From: Alkalihalobacillus sp. BA299
GTDB taxonomy: Bacteria > Bacillota > Bacilli > Bacillales > Bacillaceae_F
Assembly: GCF_017745675.1 (NCBI RefSeq)
Contig: NZ_JAFLJM010000016.1
Location: 52,533-116,532, forward strand
Length of the DNA: 64,000 nucleotides
Direction of reading: 5' to 3'
Shown here: positions 17,180 to 25,153 of the stretch, one piece after another
Numbering within the stretch: position 1 is the stretch's first letter
How the letters are laid out: each line of letters begins with the position of its first letter
Translations under genes and position numbers: made by a program
Notes under the pieces: generated by a model
Seen by the model: the letters and a program-made list of their open reading frames with translations, nothing else
What the model was told of the DNA's origin: nothing
The model's database searches: none

Positions 17180-17608
17180 TTAGTTAGCTTGACTTGAATG
17201 AAAGTTTATTTTTGATAAAAAAGTATCCATGTTTCCTTTAAATGTTAGAAAAATAGGTGTATTCTCATCGGTGAATAAAAGTAAATAAGGGTCTTCGTCC
17301 TCTGGTAATATAAAAATGACTTGGTCCACAAGGTCGTTAAACCATTGATTTTCAACCTTAATGGAAGGCTCTAATGGAACTTTAATCATAATGCCTTTAG
17401 TTGGTAACGGGTTAAATTTCTTTTGAATATTGTTAATTCCTTCGATGATTTTTTCAACTTCTTGGTATTCTCGAGCTTGCATAGGGATTTTTTTTATTAC
17501 TTGATCTTTCTCAATATTAAAAATTTCAATTTCTTTATATTCATGAGCGAATGAAACTGTTGAGATGGTGATCATCATTAGAAGACATAAAATGATTTTC
17601 CGCCACAT
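17180..17608 (-). CDS. Secreted hypothetical protein, 142 aa
   Basis: A Sec signal peptide (MWRKIILCLLMMITISTVSFA, cleavage before HEYKE) leads a mature domain of about 120 residues with EYQEVEKIIEGINNIQKKFNPLPTKG and IFILPEDEDPYLLLFT. I do not recognise the family. The acidic DEDP loop and alternating strand pattern suggest a small extracellular or spore-surface domain. The start at 17608 is set by GAGGTGAT; the frame extends further upstream without a ribosome binding site. Confidence 0.65.
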   Translation of the reverse strand: MWRKIILCLLMMITISTVSFAHEYKEIEIFNIEKDQVIKKIPMQAREYQEVEKIIEGINNIQKKFNPLPTKGIMIKVPLEPSIKVENQWFNDLVDQVIFILPEDEDPYLLLFTDENTPIFLTFKGNMDTFLSKINFHSSQAN

Positions 17609-17830
17609 TTGTATCACCTCATATTTACTATACCCTATTTGTTTTTTAGGAAGGCAGTTAATTATTAACAACGTTTAATTCAAATAGAAGTTGTTGAGCT
17701 AGTTAATAATAAAACATATATTAGTCAGAGTTAGGTGAAAATATGCTTCTACAAAGAAGTAAGCGATAAATTAGTTATCGAAACAGCAAGGAGGACAGTT
17801 TAATAGAGATCGTTCAAGGAGGAATATGAA

Positions 17831-18340
17831 TTGGAAAAAGAAACAAAAAGCCGAGTAACAGAAAAGGTAGGAGAAGAAATACTTGAAGAATTAATACCAA
17901 TCCATGGTTATTTAGAAAAAATACAATCAACTTTAAATGTTATGAAATCATCAAATCAACAAAACAGCTCAAAATCTTCTTTAGGGAAAGAGCAGCAACA
18001 GGTTAAACAATTGCTGCAACAATTGCAACAATTCAATAAACAAGCACAACAGGAACAGCAAAAAATATTTCAACAATTACAACAAACTGTACAGCAAGCT
18101 GCTCAGATGTTAAATAGTATAAATCAGTCTCTTGAATCCTTTAATGTATTGAACCAAATAACACAACAACTTAATCAATCACAGCAGCAATTAAGCCAAA
18201 TGCAGCAAATCCATAACATGCAAGGCCAAAGCAATCAAAGTGGTCAAAGCAATCAAAGTGGTCAAAGCAACCAAGATAGCCAAAGTCAAGAAGGTCAAGC
18301 CCCTCAGGTGATAACTTTTAATGGAGTTAGTATTAACTGA
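17831..18340 (+). CDS. Gln-rich coiled-coil protein with SNQSGQ repeats
   Basis: A 169-residue low-complexity protein. Residues 1-35 form an acidic helix (EEILEELIPIHGYLEKIQSTL). About 55-130 is Gln-rich coiled coil (QQLQQFNKQAQQEQQKIFQQLQQ). Near 133-150 come tandem SNQSGQ units, followed by a conserved-looking end VITFNGVSIN. There is no signal peptide. Such proteins are common among Bacillus spore or coat-associated proteins, but no family is recognised. The start is TTG 17831, seven bases after AAGGAGG; a nearer ATG is out of frame. Confidence 0.65.
   Translation: MEKETKSRVTEKVGEEILEELIPIHGYLEKIQSTLNVMKSSNQQNSSKSSLGKEQQQVKQLLQQLQQFNKQAQQEQQKIFQQLQQTVQQAAQMLNSINQSLESFNVLNQITQQLNQSQQQLSQMQQIHNMQGQSNQSGQSNQSGQSNQDSQSQEGQAPQVITFNGVSIN
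18224..18283 (+). repeat. Tandem 18-bp coding repeat
   Basis: Units of GGYCAAAGCAAYCAAAGT start at 18224, 18242 and 18260, with a decayed fourth at 18278. They encode the SNQSGQ repeats of the Gln-rich protein. Confidence 0.8.
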
Positions 18341-18429
18341 TTGCCTTGACTCATTAACAATGTTGTAATTTTATTATGAGGAGGGTAGACAAGCATAGAG
18401 TCAGCCTCTTCTTTTATTTTCTTGGAAAA

Positions 18430-19527
18430 CTATTTCAACATTCCACGAGCATCAACATTCCACTTCTCGATAACTATGCCATCTCGATGCAAAATATATT
18501 CGCTAAATAGATTGGCAACAACACATGAATGATTAGGGATGATCTCAACAGTGTCATTTATTACTAAGTTCGTTTTTTGAAATGTTCCGATCCCATGTTC
18601 CTCAGAAAGACGTTCGATCGTTATTTCAGGATGATCGATTACTTTTCCGTACCCTACAACGCTTTTATTTCCGTGAGCCCCTTGGTCTAAAGATAAAGCT
18701 TTGCTTCCTGTATCAAAAATAATTCGGTCCACCTTTTTACTTACGACACTAGCAAGTACTGTCAGAGCACATTGAGATGGGTCTGCTACACCAAGGCCGA
18801 CTTGACACATATCATAAAAAGCTGCATTGCCTGGACGAATTTCAGTAATTCCCTTAATAGATGCTGCAAGCTTAAATGTCGGTGTAGAGCCAACACTACG
18901 GTGTTTAATTTTGATCCCTGCATGTTCACAAAGTTCAGCACTTCTGATGACAGAGTAAGCTTCATCATGGGCAATTTTTTTAATTTGCTCTTTTGAGGTA
19001 GCTGCATAAGAGTGTCCAGCGTGAGTAAAAATGCCAGTTAATGATAGAGATTTCATGGTTTTAATTTCTTTGGCTAACTCAACGATTTCTTCTACTTTAA
19101 TCCCACAACGGTTAAGTCCAGAGTCAACTTTAATCCAAACTTCTAAAGGGTTTATGGAATCACTAAAGGTTTGATTCACTAACTTAGCTTGCTCAATCGA
19201 ATCAATTGCCAAAATAATGTTGGTACTTGAAGATAACACTTTTAGTCGCTCAAGCTTTTGCGGTTTTGCAAGGGGGTAGGCAATTAAAATATTTGATATA
19301 TTAGCTTGAGCCATTGTTTCTGCTTCTTCAAGCTTCGCGACAGTAATCCCGCAAGCTCCTTTTTCAAGTTGCATTTTTGTAATGTTAATACTTTTATGCG
19401 TTTTAATATGTGGACGCCAATCTATTCCATTCTTTTTAGCTAGATCTCGGATTTCATCTAAATTTCTTTCTAATTGGTTAATGTTAAGTAACAATGATGG
19501 AGTATCAAGATTATGTATTACATTCAT
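18430..19527 (-). CDS. D-threonine aldolase / D-serine dehydratase-like PLP enzyme
   Basis: The 365-residue fold-III PLP protein has an N-terminal alanine-racemase-type barrel: DTPSLLLNINQLERN, WRPHIKTHKSINI with the PLP lysine, and KVDSGLNRCGI. The C-terminal DSD1-like beta domain has the metal-ligand pair in PNHSCVVANLF (His and Cys two apart). These features fit the D-TA/DSD1 family, which cleaves D-threonine to glycine and acetaldehyde or dehydrates D-serine; the exact reaction is not decided by sequence. GAGGTG precedes ATG 19527. The 185-bp mobile element lies about 100 bp upstream. Confidence 0.85.
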   Translation of the reverse strand: MNVIHNLDTPSLLLNINQLERNLDEIRDLAKKNGIDWRPHIKTHKSINITKMQLEKGACGITVAKLEEAETMAQANISNILIAYPLAKPQKLERLKVLSSSTNIILAIDSIEQAKLVNQTFSDSINPLEVWIKVDSGLNRCGIKVEEIVELAKEIKTMKSLSLTGIFTHAGHSYAATSKEQIKKIAHDEAYSVIRSAELCEHAGIKIKHRSVGSTPTFKLAASIKGITEIRPGNAAFYDMCQVGLGVADPSQCALTVLASVVSKKVDRIIFDTGSKALSLDQGAHGNKSVVGYGKVIDHPEITIERLSEEHGIGTFQKTNLVINDTVEIIPNHSCVVANLFSEYILHRDGIVIEKWNVDARGMLK

Positions 19528-19625
19528 CTTAGCAATAACACCTCAATCTTTTTCTATTTTATGTAACTTAAAGGATATGTTTATCGTCTTACTATTGAAT
19601 TTATCATAGGATGTTTTTACCGAAA

Positions 19626-19810
19626 AGCAGTTTTCGTAAACTTTGTTGCTTTTGGACCGTTTTTTGAAAATAAAATAGCCTTTTCAAGACAAATTCATTT
19701 GTCTGAACGGCTATTTTATTTTCAAAACCTTCACGCTATGCGTGAAGAGCCAAGCATCCGCTTGGCTTACGGTCCAAAAGCTAAAAGCAACAATCTTTGA
19801 GATAAGAGCC
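19626..19810 (+). mobile_element. 185-bp MITE-like element, copy A
   Basis: It is flanked by the 8-bp direct repeat TACCGAAA (19618-19625 and 19811-19818). Imperfect terminal inverted repeats include GTTGCTTTT...AAAAGCAAC and CTTTTGGACCGT...ACGGTCCAAAAG. Inside are three hairpins: GAAAATAAAATAGCC with its complement (about 19666-19725) enclosing AGACAAAT/ATTTGTCT, then 19729-19747 and 19748-19767. It has no coding capacity. It is nearly identical to the inverted copy at 36933-37117. The GG-C-T-C-T-T ends and 8-bp duplications suggest mobilisation by an ISL3-type transposase (inference). Confidence 0.85.
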
Positions 19811-19833
19811 TACCGAAAAGAGGAGATGGCAAA

Positions 19834-19995
19834 ATGAAGAAAGTATTTTTGCTAATAGCCATTGATCTAATAGCTATATTAAGTGCTTGTGCATATGGAG
19901 GTATTACCGATAAAGAACCTCTCACTATCGGTGGGAAACATATGCTCAAAATTTACAACAATAAATCCTCCAGTCGTAAGATAACGATCTGCTGA
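19834..19995 (+). CDS. Small putative lipoprotein, 53 aa
   Basis: The frame starts at ATG 19834, 7 bases after AGGAGA. It encodes a basic start, a hydrophobic core (KKVFLLIAIDLIAI) and the lipobox LSAC at residues 16-19, then 34 residues ending KITIC. It looks like a membrane-anchored mini-lipoprotein of unknown role. The MITE copy A ends only 23 bp upstream and has probably displaced the original promoter. The gene lies 65 bp before the LysE gene. Its shortness and lack of a known family keep confidence modest. Confidence 0.5.
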   Translation: MKKVFLLIAIDLIAILSACAYGGITDKEPLTIGGKHMLKIYNNKSSSRKITIC

Positions 19996-20009
19996 ATACA
20001 ATGTACAAG

Positions 20010-20033
20010 TCGTACAGTTTGTCCGCTGTACGA
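20010..20033. promoter_or_regulatory. 8-8-8 inverted repeat before LysE gene
   Basis: TCGTACAG-N8-CTGTACGA is a perfect inverted repeat ending 13 bases before the ribosome binding site. It could be a repressor operator or an RNA hairpin; GTACA also recurs just upstream. Confidence 0.4.
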
Positions 20034-20060
20034 AACACAGTTGATCTGGAGGATAAGTTA

Positions 20061-20690
20061 ATGAGTATTTTTATAAGTTATATTATTTTAGGATTGTCGT
20101 TAGCGGCACCCATTGGGCCTGTGAATGCAGCCCAAATCGATAGAGGTATAAAAAACGGATTCTTACATGCATGGCTAGTTGGCTTAGGAGCTACTGTAGC
20201 GGATGCGTTTTATATGTTATTAGTCTTCGTTGGTGTCGTTCATTTTTTAGAAATTCCATTTATGAAAACGTTCTTATGGATCTTTGGCTTTTTCGTACTT
20301 GTTTACACAGGCATTGAAAGTTTATCAGGGGCCAATCATATTAACGTAAGTCATATGCGAAGTCAAAAAGAATCACATTTTAAATCTTTCATGTCAGGAT
20401 TCGTTATGTCGCTATTTAATCCATTAACGATTCTTTTTTGGCTCGGTATTTTTGGCTCGATCTTAGCTAAAACAGTAACTACGTACGGTACAGGCAAAGT
20501 CATCTTGTATAGCACGGCTATCTTTATTGGAATAACCTTCTGGGATCTAACAATGGCAGGGCTTGCAAGTTCGATGCGAAAGTTTTTAACGAATCGATTA
20601 CTAACAATTATTTCTATTATTTCAGGTATATCGCTGATCGGGTTTGGAATTTATTTTGGAATCCAAGCAGCTACTGTTTTATTTTCGTAA
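20061..20690 (+). CDS. LysE family transporter
   Basis: This 209-residue, six-helix protein begins with the LysE/RhtB hallmark SLAAPIGPVNAAQIDRGIKNGFLHAWLVGLGATVADAFYM. Mid-protein is the family segment GFVMSLFNPLTILFWLGIFG. It should export an amino acid or related metabolite across the cell membrane. ATG 20061 is selected by TGGAGGA seven bases before it, over an upstream frame-open start at 20001. Its 3' end overlaps the convergent APC gene by 20 bases. Confidence 0.9.
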   Translation: MSIFISYIILGLSLAAPIGPVNAAQIDRGIKNGFLHAWLVGLGATVADAFYMLLVFVGVVHFLEIPFMKTFLWIFGFFVLVYTGIESLSGANHINVSHMRSQKESHFKSFMSGFVMSLFNPLTILFWLGIFGSILAKTVTTYGTGKVILYSTAIFIGITFWDLTMAGLASSMRKFLTNRLLTIISIISGISLIGFGIYFGIQAATVLFS

Positions 20691-22044
20691 ATAATGTACT
20701 TCGGTTGCTGTCATCATCATTCGACTTGTTCCAAAAGTGCTTCATAATTAATGTAATGATAGCAATAACCACGATAAATCCTAAACTAACAAAAAATCCA
20801 GGACGACTCGTTGGATGAAAGATGGTTCCAAAAACACCGAGGATAACAAGTGAGAAGCCTAAAATACGTTTGACGTTGGTCATGACCGTCATTTTTAGAA
20901 TACGACCATAAGAGCCAAGAATAAAAAACCAATTATACAGCAACATAAGACCTGCTGCGGTCGTTACGTATTCATAAATCCGACCTGGCATAATGAGAGC
21001 TAACACGATAGAAATCGTAATGCAGCCAGTTGTTAATAAAATCGCAGGTAAGGCGATTTCTTTTTTGACTCGCTTGGAGAGAATAGCCGGCGCATCACGG
21101 TCTTCTGCGAGTGTGACAAGAATACGAATAATAGCAAATAAAGATGCAACCATCGTTGAAAACCCAGCAATGATAAATACCCCATTAAAGACATGCGGAA
21201 CAAATTTTAAATTATATTGATTGAGTGCAGTAACAAAAGGACTTTTTTCGGTCGTAAATGTATCCCATGATACCATCGTTAGTGCAAGTCCAATCGAAGA
21301 GATATAAATCACTGCTAATAAAAATAACATAATTTTTCCGGATTTTGGTGCTTCGTTCATTTCCTTTAAACGTACGGCTAATAGCCCCATAATTTCAATG
21401 CCTGCATAACCATAAAAACCGTAGATAAGAGAAGGTAACAAACCTCTTATTCCGTTCGGAAAAAGGGTATCATACGATCTTGGTAATCTAAAGGTCTCAG
21501 TATCTCCCTCACCTAACAGGCCGAATAAAGCGAGTACAGCTAAAAGGATAAACATTAATATGGCAGCGATCTTTAATACGGCTAACATGTTTTCAACACG
21601 GTCAAAGCCTGCTGGCCCCATTAAGATCACAAGAAGTCCGAGTATGGAATAAAAAGTAGCGAACACCCACAAAGGTATGTTAGGAAACCAAAACCTAGAA
21701 AAGATAGATAATGCCGTCATTTGACTTCCGATGATTAACATTTCAGATAGAAAATATACCCACCCACTTGTAAAGCCAGCCCAACGCCCGTAAGCATTTT
21801 TTGCATATGTTCGAAATGAGCCTTTCTGAGGATCATTTATCATTAACTTAGCTAATGCTTCGTAAACGAAGTACGTTCCAATGGCAGCTAAAATATAGGA
21901 AAAGATTACAGATGGTCCAGCCATGTTGATTGCGATGCTTGATCCGAGGAAAAAACCTGTTCCGATCGTACAAGCAATACCTAAAAGGGATAGCTGCCAC
22001 CACTGTAATGGTTTTTCTTTTTGTTCAGCGGAACTTGATTTCAT
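20671..22044 (-). CDS. APC family amino acid permease
   Basis: The 457-residue, 12-helix secondary transporter has the APC pattern: WQLSLLGIACTIGTGFFLGSSIAINMAGPSVIFSYILAA near the start, FRTYAKNAYGRWAGFTSGWVYFLSEM, and IYGFYGYAGIEIMGLLAVRLKEMNEAPKSG. It should import amino acids by proton or sodium symport or exchange; the specificity is not readable. GGAGGTAT precedes ATG 22044. The gene converges on and overlaps the LysE gene by 20 bases, so there is no room for a separate terminator. Confidence 0.9.
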   Translation of the reverse strand: MKSSSAEQKEKPLQWWQLSLLGIACTIGTGFFLGSSIAINMAGPSVIFSYILAAIGTYFVYEALAKLMINDPQKGSFRTYAKNAYGRWAGFTSGWVYFLSEMLIIGSQMTALSIFSRFWFPNIPLWVFATFYSILGLLVILMGPAGFDRVENMLAVLKIAAILMFILLAVLALFGLLGEGDTETFRLPRSYDTLFPNGIRGLLPSLIYGFYGYAGIEIMGLLAVRLKEMNEAPKSGKIMLFLLAVIYISSIGLALTMVSWDTFTTEKSPFVTALNQYNLKFVPHVFNGVFIIAGFSTMVASLFAIIRILVTLAEDRDAPAILSKRVKKEIALPAILLTTGCITISIVLALIMPGRIYEYVTTAAGLMLLYNWFFILGSYGRILKMTVMTNVKRILGFSLVILGVFGTIFHPTSRPGFFVSLGFIVVIAIITLIMKHFWNKSNDDDSNRSTLFTKIKQ

Positions 22045-22215
22045 ATGCTATACCTCCTCAATCATGATTGTATTGTTCGAAAACAAGGGTAAGTTTATGT
22101 AAGGAATTCCTATAATCTATTTCTTGAAAAAATAAACTCAGGTGGATAATGATTAAAAAATTGTGTAACACTACGACAAAGAAAAAAGCTATTCTACTAT
22201 AAGGAGGGCTTATTA

Positions 22216-22440
22216 ATGAGTCAACAAGTTATAGCAGTTCGTAAAAATAACGAAGGTGATATTATCGAGTTGAAATTATCGAGTGGTCAAGTTGTTGATT
22301 ATAAACAAGCACAAATGATGGCACAAAATGGGGAAATAGAGCATGTCAATGTATTTAAAGGAAGAGATGGAGATATGCATTTGCGAAGTGATGCTGACGG
22401 AGATCCAACGAATAACCTAGCTAATTTACCAACATTTTAA
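22216..22440 (+). CDS. DUF3892 family small protein
   Basis: The 74-residue protein matches DUF3892: VIAVRKNNEGDIIELKLSSGQVVDYKQAQMMAQNGEI followed by GRDGDMHLRSDADGDPTNNLANLP. This family is common in Bacillaceae and its function is unknown. ATAAGGAGGGC precedes ATG 22216. Its last five codons form the left arm of a 19-bp hairpin, so the terminator is built into the coding end. Confidence 0.85.
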   Translation: MSQQVIAVRKNNEGDIIELKLSSGQVVDYKQAQMMAQNGEIEHVNVFKGRDGDMHLRSDADGDPTNNLANLPTF

Positions 22441-22463
22441 TGTATTAAAATGTTGGTAAATTA
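22422..22463 (+). terminator. Hairpin overlapping the DUF3892 stop codon
   Basis: A perfect 19-bp stem (22422-22440 with 22445-22463) with loop TGTA. The left arm includes the stop codon. It is followed by TTTTAA. Confidence 0.75.
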
Positions 22464-22579
22464 ATTTTAAAACAAAACTTGGTAATGCAAAACAATTCAG
22501 GCTCGTTTTTTGAAAAAATTTTTCTTCAATGATGAATAACTTTAATTTAGAGAGATGAACTTTATATTGGAGGATTAAC

Positions 22580-23596
22580 ATGGAAACGACAAGTATAGCA
22601 ACAAAGGCGAAGTTGACATCAGCAGAGTTAGGAAACCTTTGGGTATCTTTTATGGAGGACAGTATGGCAATATGTGTTCTCCAATACTTTTTACAAAAAG
22701 TTGAAGACGAAGAAGTTCGTCCTCATATTGAAGATGCCTTACAATTATCACAAGACCACATTCAAAAAATTAGCATGATGTTTGAACAAGAAAATGTACC
22801 CATTCCTCATGGTTTTACTAAAGAAGATGTAGATATAAATGCTCCGAGATTGTATTCGGATATTTTTTTTCTTATCTATTTATATAAAGCAGCAAAGCAA
22901 GGAATGGAGGGTTACAGCACATTTTTGTCTACTTCTGTTAGAAGAGATGTTGTTGATTATTATTCTAAATGTTTAAGCTCATTTAATCTACTGCACAATC
23001 AAGTATTAGACACTTTGTTATCAAAAGGTGTATTAGTACGACCACCTTATATACCAATCCCTGAAAAAGTGGATTATGTTCATAAACAGAGCTTTTTAAC
23101 CGGATGGTTTGGCCAAAGAAGACCATTGAATTCAATAGAAATCGGAAAATTATTTTATAATATTCAACGAAACATGCTAGGAAGAGGTTTGATATTAGGC
23201 TTTGCTCAAGTTGCTGGCTCTAAAGATGTTCGTGATTTTATGATGAGAGGGAAAGAAATTGCTGATAAGCATATTGAAGTATTTTCAAGTATCCTTAGTG
23301 AAAATGATATTGCAGCTCCAATGATATGGGATGGTGCCCCTACAACCTCTACTAAATCGCCATTTTCAGACAAATTAATGATGTTTCATATTACTACGAT
23401 AATTTCGATGAGTGTAGTACATTATGGGATGGGAATAGGAACTAGTTCTAGACATGATCTTGGAGTACATTACACACGATTAATTGCCGAAATTGTACAG
23501 TATCTAGAAGATGGAGCAAATATAATGATTGAAAATAAATGGATGGAACAGCCTCCACTTGCACCGAATCGTGACGAATTAGCCTCTAATAGATAA
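22580..23596 (+). CDS. DUF3231 family protein
   Basis: The 338-residue protein consists of two similar helical halves (about 8-165 and 185-330). Each starts with a four-helix-bundle pattern: LTSAELGNLWVSFMEDSMAICVLQYFL in the first, LNSIEIGKLFYNIQRNMLGRGLILGFAQV in the second. This is the DUF3231 architecture, which structurally recalls ferritin-like bundles. Proteins of this type are frequent in sporulating Bacillaceae, and the function is unknown. TTGGAGGAT precedes ATG 22580. A hairpin terminator lies at 23616-23660. Confidence 0.88.
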   Translation: METTSIATKAKLTSAELGNLWVSFMEDSMAICVLQYFLQKVEDEEVRPHIEDALQLSQDHIQKISMMFEQENVPIPHGFTKEDVDINAPRLYSDIFFLIYLYKAAKQGMEGYSTFLSTSVRRDVVDYYSKCLSSFNLLHNQVLDTLLSKGVLVRPPYIPIPEKVDYVHKQSFLTGWFGQRRPLNSIEIGKLFYNIQRNMLGRGLILGFAQVAGSKDVRDFMMRGKEIADKHIEVFSSILSENDIAAPMIWDGAPTTSTKSPFSDKLMMFHITTIISMSVVHYGMGIGTSSRHDLGVHYTRLIAEIVQYLEDGANIMIENKWMEQPPLAPNRDELASNR

Positions 23597-23615
23597 TACT
23601 TTATGTTTAACAAAT

Positions 23616-23660
23616 AAGGGTAGAATGAACGTAGGATTTCCTGTTCGGCTATCCTTTTTA
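23616..23660 (+). terminator. Terminator after DUF3231 gene
   Basis: AAGGGTAG (23616-23623) pairs with CTATCCTT (23649-23656), with an inner GAAC/GTTC helix and T residues after it. Confidence 0.65.
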
Positions 23661-24038
23661 AATTGCATTTTAATTTTTATCCTCTATAAACCTCTCTCCC
23701 CAAAAAACTTACTATGTCAAACTTAATGCCTCAAAAGGAATAGATTATGTAAACATATACAAAATTAGTTATAACAATTATGTTTTTAAAAGTTGTTTCA
23801 TAATATAAAATATAGATAAATAAAGGTTTTTATTTTAAGTGCATAGAAATTATTAGATTAAAAAGATATAACGTTAACTTCTAAACTGCAAAACAAAAAC
23901 ATATGATACTAATGCTGTCTGTTTTTAAGTTAAGGTTTAAAATTGAATTACCTATTCAATTTTTAGTAAGATTAGGATATTTATTCATAAAAAACAAATT
24001 TCCTTTCATAAATATAGTGAAAGAGAGGAGTGGGGAGA
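23661..24038. other. AT-rich gene-free interval with orphan hairpin
   Basis: I see no reading frame with a ribosome binding site in this stretch. It contains a 10-bp hairpin (23939-23948 with 23954-23963, loop TACCT) whose right arm ends in T4. That looks like a terminator but follows no gene, so a short untranslated transcript ending there is possible. Confidence 0.4.
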
Positions 24039-24473
24039 TTGGATTTACGTGGGCATCATTTATTATGTTTACTAGGCTTTAGCGGCCATGGGTATTCCAC
24101 GTCTTTTATTAATAAAATGGAGCATCTTGCACCCATATACCGAAAAGTAGAGTTAGACTTTGAAATATATGTGAATGAACACACGGATGAGATTTGTGAG
24201 CATTGCCCAGCTATGGTCAACAATAATTGCACGACGTTTCGAAAGGTTGATGAGGAAATTCGAGAGCTCGACCGACGAATTAATCAAAAATTACAAATAC
24301 GACCAGGATTTATTTATTCAAAGAAAACGATATTTCGTAGGATTAGAGATAGGATAGAGCCTGATGACTTAGATATACTTTGTAAAGGGTGTAAATGGCT
24401 TTCGTACGGCGTTTGTAAAAATGCCATTCGTAAATTAAAGGAAGAAGTAAAAGTTGAGTTACCGACTACTTAA
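24039..24473 (+). CDS. DUF1284 domain protein
   Basis: A 144-residue protein of the DUF1284 family. The N-terminal signature is LRGHHLLCLLGFSGHGYSTSFINKM. Paired cysteines follow: CEHCPAMVNNNC in the middle and CKGCKWLSYGVC near the end. They suggest a zinc or iron-sulfur site. The function is unknown. The start TTG 24039 lies 8 bases after GAGAGGAG; an in-frame GTG at 24030 abuts that site and is less likely. The gene is monocistronic. Confidence 0.82.
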   Translation: MDLRGHHLLCLLGFSGHGYSTSFINKMEHLAPIYRKVELDFEIYVNEHTDEICEHCPAMVNNNCTTFRKVDEEIRELDRRINQKLQIRPGFIYSKKTIFRRIRDRIEPDDLDILCKGCKWLSYGVCKNAIRKLKEEVKVELPTT

Positions 24474-24579
24474 GGGTTCAATATAGATTTATTTCCGTTC
24501 TGTGTTTTTTAAACTACGCCTTGTATCTATTAAAAATCAGTTATTTATCAGTAATATAATAGCCTTTCCATAACGCGTT

Positions 24580-24618
24580 CCCTCCTAATATAATATTATA
24601 TCACATTAGAAAGGAGGG
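24580..24618 (+). promoter_or_regulatory. Possible SD-sequestering inverted repeat
   Basis: CCCTCCT (24580-24586) is complementary to AGGAGGG (24612-24618), which is the ribosome binding site of the next gene. TAAT/ATTA extends the helix inward. It matters only if the transcript starts upstream of 24580. Confidence 0.35.
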
Positions 24619-24624
24619 CATGAG

Positions 24625-24978
24625 ATGAGCGATAAATATGAAGATTTATTAGAAGCTCTCGCAGAATTAATCTATGATCATGAGAAAAGAAAAGACGATC
24701 ATCATAAAAAGAAAGATGATGACGACAAAATCTTTTTAGTATGTAAAGAAATAGAAGAAAAGAAAAAGAAAGATGATGATAAGATCTTTTTAGTATGTAA
24801 AGAGATCGAGGAGAAAAAACACAAACATGACGATGAAGTTGTATTAGTATGCAAAGAAGTTGAAAAAAAGAAAAAGAAAGATGATAAGCACAAGCATAAA
24901 CACAAGCATGACTTTAGACACAAAAAGCATGATGATAAGTGGATTGTTAGAAGAAAGCACAAGTCTTGCTGGGATTAG
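24625..24978 (+). CDS. Lys/Asp/His-rich protein with three 18-residue Cys repeats
   Basis: A 117-residue, extremely charged protein. After a helical N-terminus (YEDLLEALAELIYDHE) come three exact 18-residue repeats of the form DDxKIFLVCKEIEEKKK, with Cys at 40, 58 and 76. Then follows a His/Lys stretch (HKHKHKHDFRHKKHDD, 89-104) and a final KSCWD. No family is recognised. The alternation of poly-charge and single Cys resembles cross-linked or metal-binding spore-coat-type proteins, which is inference. AAAGGAGGGC precedes ATG 24625, and a strong terminator follows. Confidence 0.75.
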   Translation: MSDKYEDLLEALAELIYDHEKRKDDHHKKKDDDDKIFLVCKEIEEKKKKDDDKIFLVCKEIEEKKHKHDDEVVLVCKEVEKKKKKDDKHKHKHKHDFRHKKHDDKWIVRRKHKSCWD

Positions 24979-24997
24979 TCATTACAATAATAGCAGG

Positions 24998-25034
24998 CTC
25001 ATCACAAACATGATAGTTTGTGATGAGTCTTTTT
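24998..25034 (+). terminator. Terminator after repeat-protein gene
   Basis: A perfect 12-bp stem (24998-25009 with 25016-25027), loop ATGATA, followed by T5. Confidence 0.85.
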
Positions 25035-25153
25035 ACCTTAGTAAGAGTGGTCATAACATTTCTAACCATTAATTTGTCCACTAAAGGAATTTTTACAAAT
25101 ACAATTAGAAATAGTATAGTAACTGGTAGAAAAGTGTTGGGGAGATGGACGGG

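Noticed and set aside
18224..18283. 18-bp tandem repeats considered as a CRISPR array
   Set aside because: Units are contiguous without spacers and lie in a coding frame.
19767..19949. Minus-strand open frame of 60 codons across the MITE edge
   Set aside because: It overlaps the mobile element and the opposite-strand lipoprotein gene, has no ribosome binding site, and shows no recognisable protein pattern.
22140..22162. GGATAATGATTAA stretch before the DUF3892 gene considered as a Fur box
   Set aside because: Only the left half resembles the consensus; the right half is poly-A.
24702..24962. Long minus-strand frame rich in Ser, Leu and Phe opposite the repeat protein
   Set aside because: It is the mirror of the Lys/Asp codons of the plus-strand gene; it has no start signal and the composition is an artefact.
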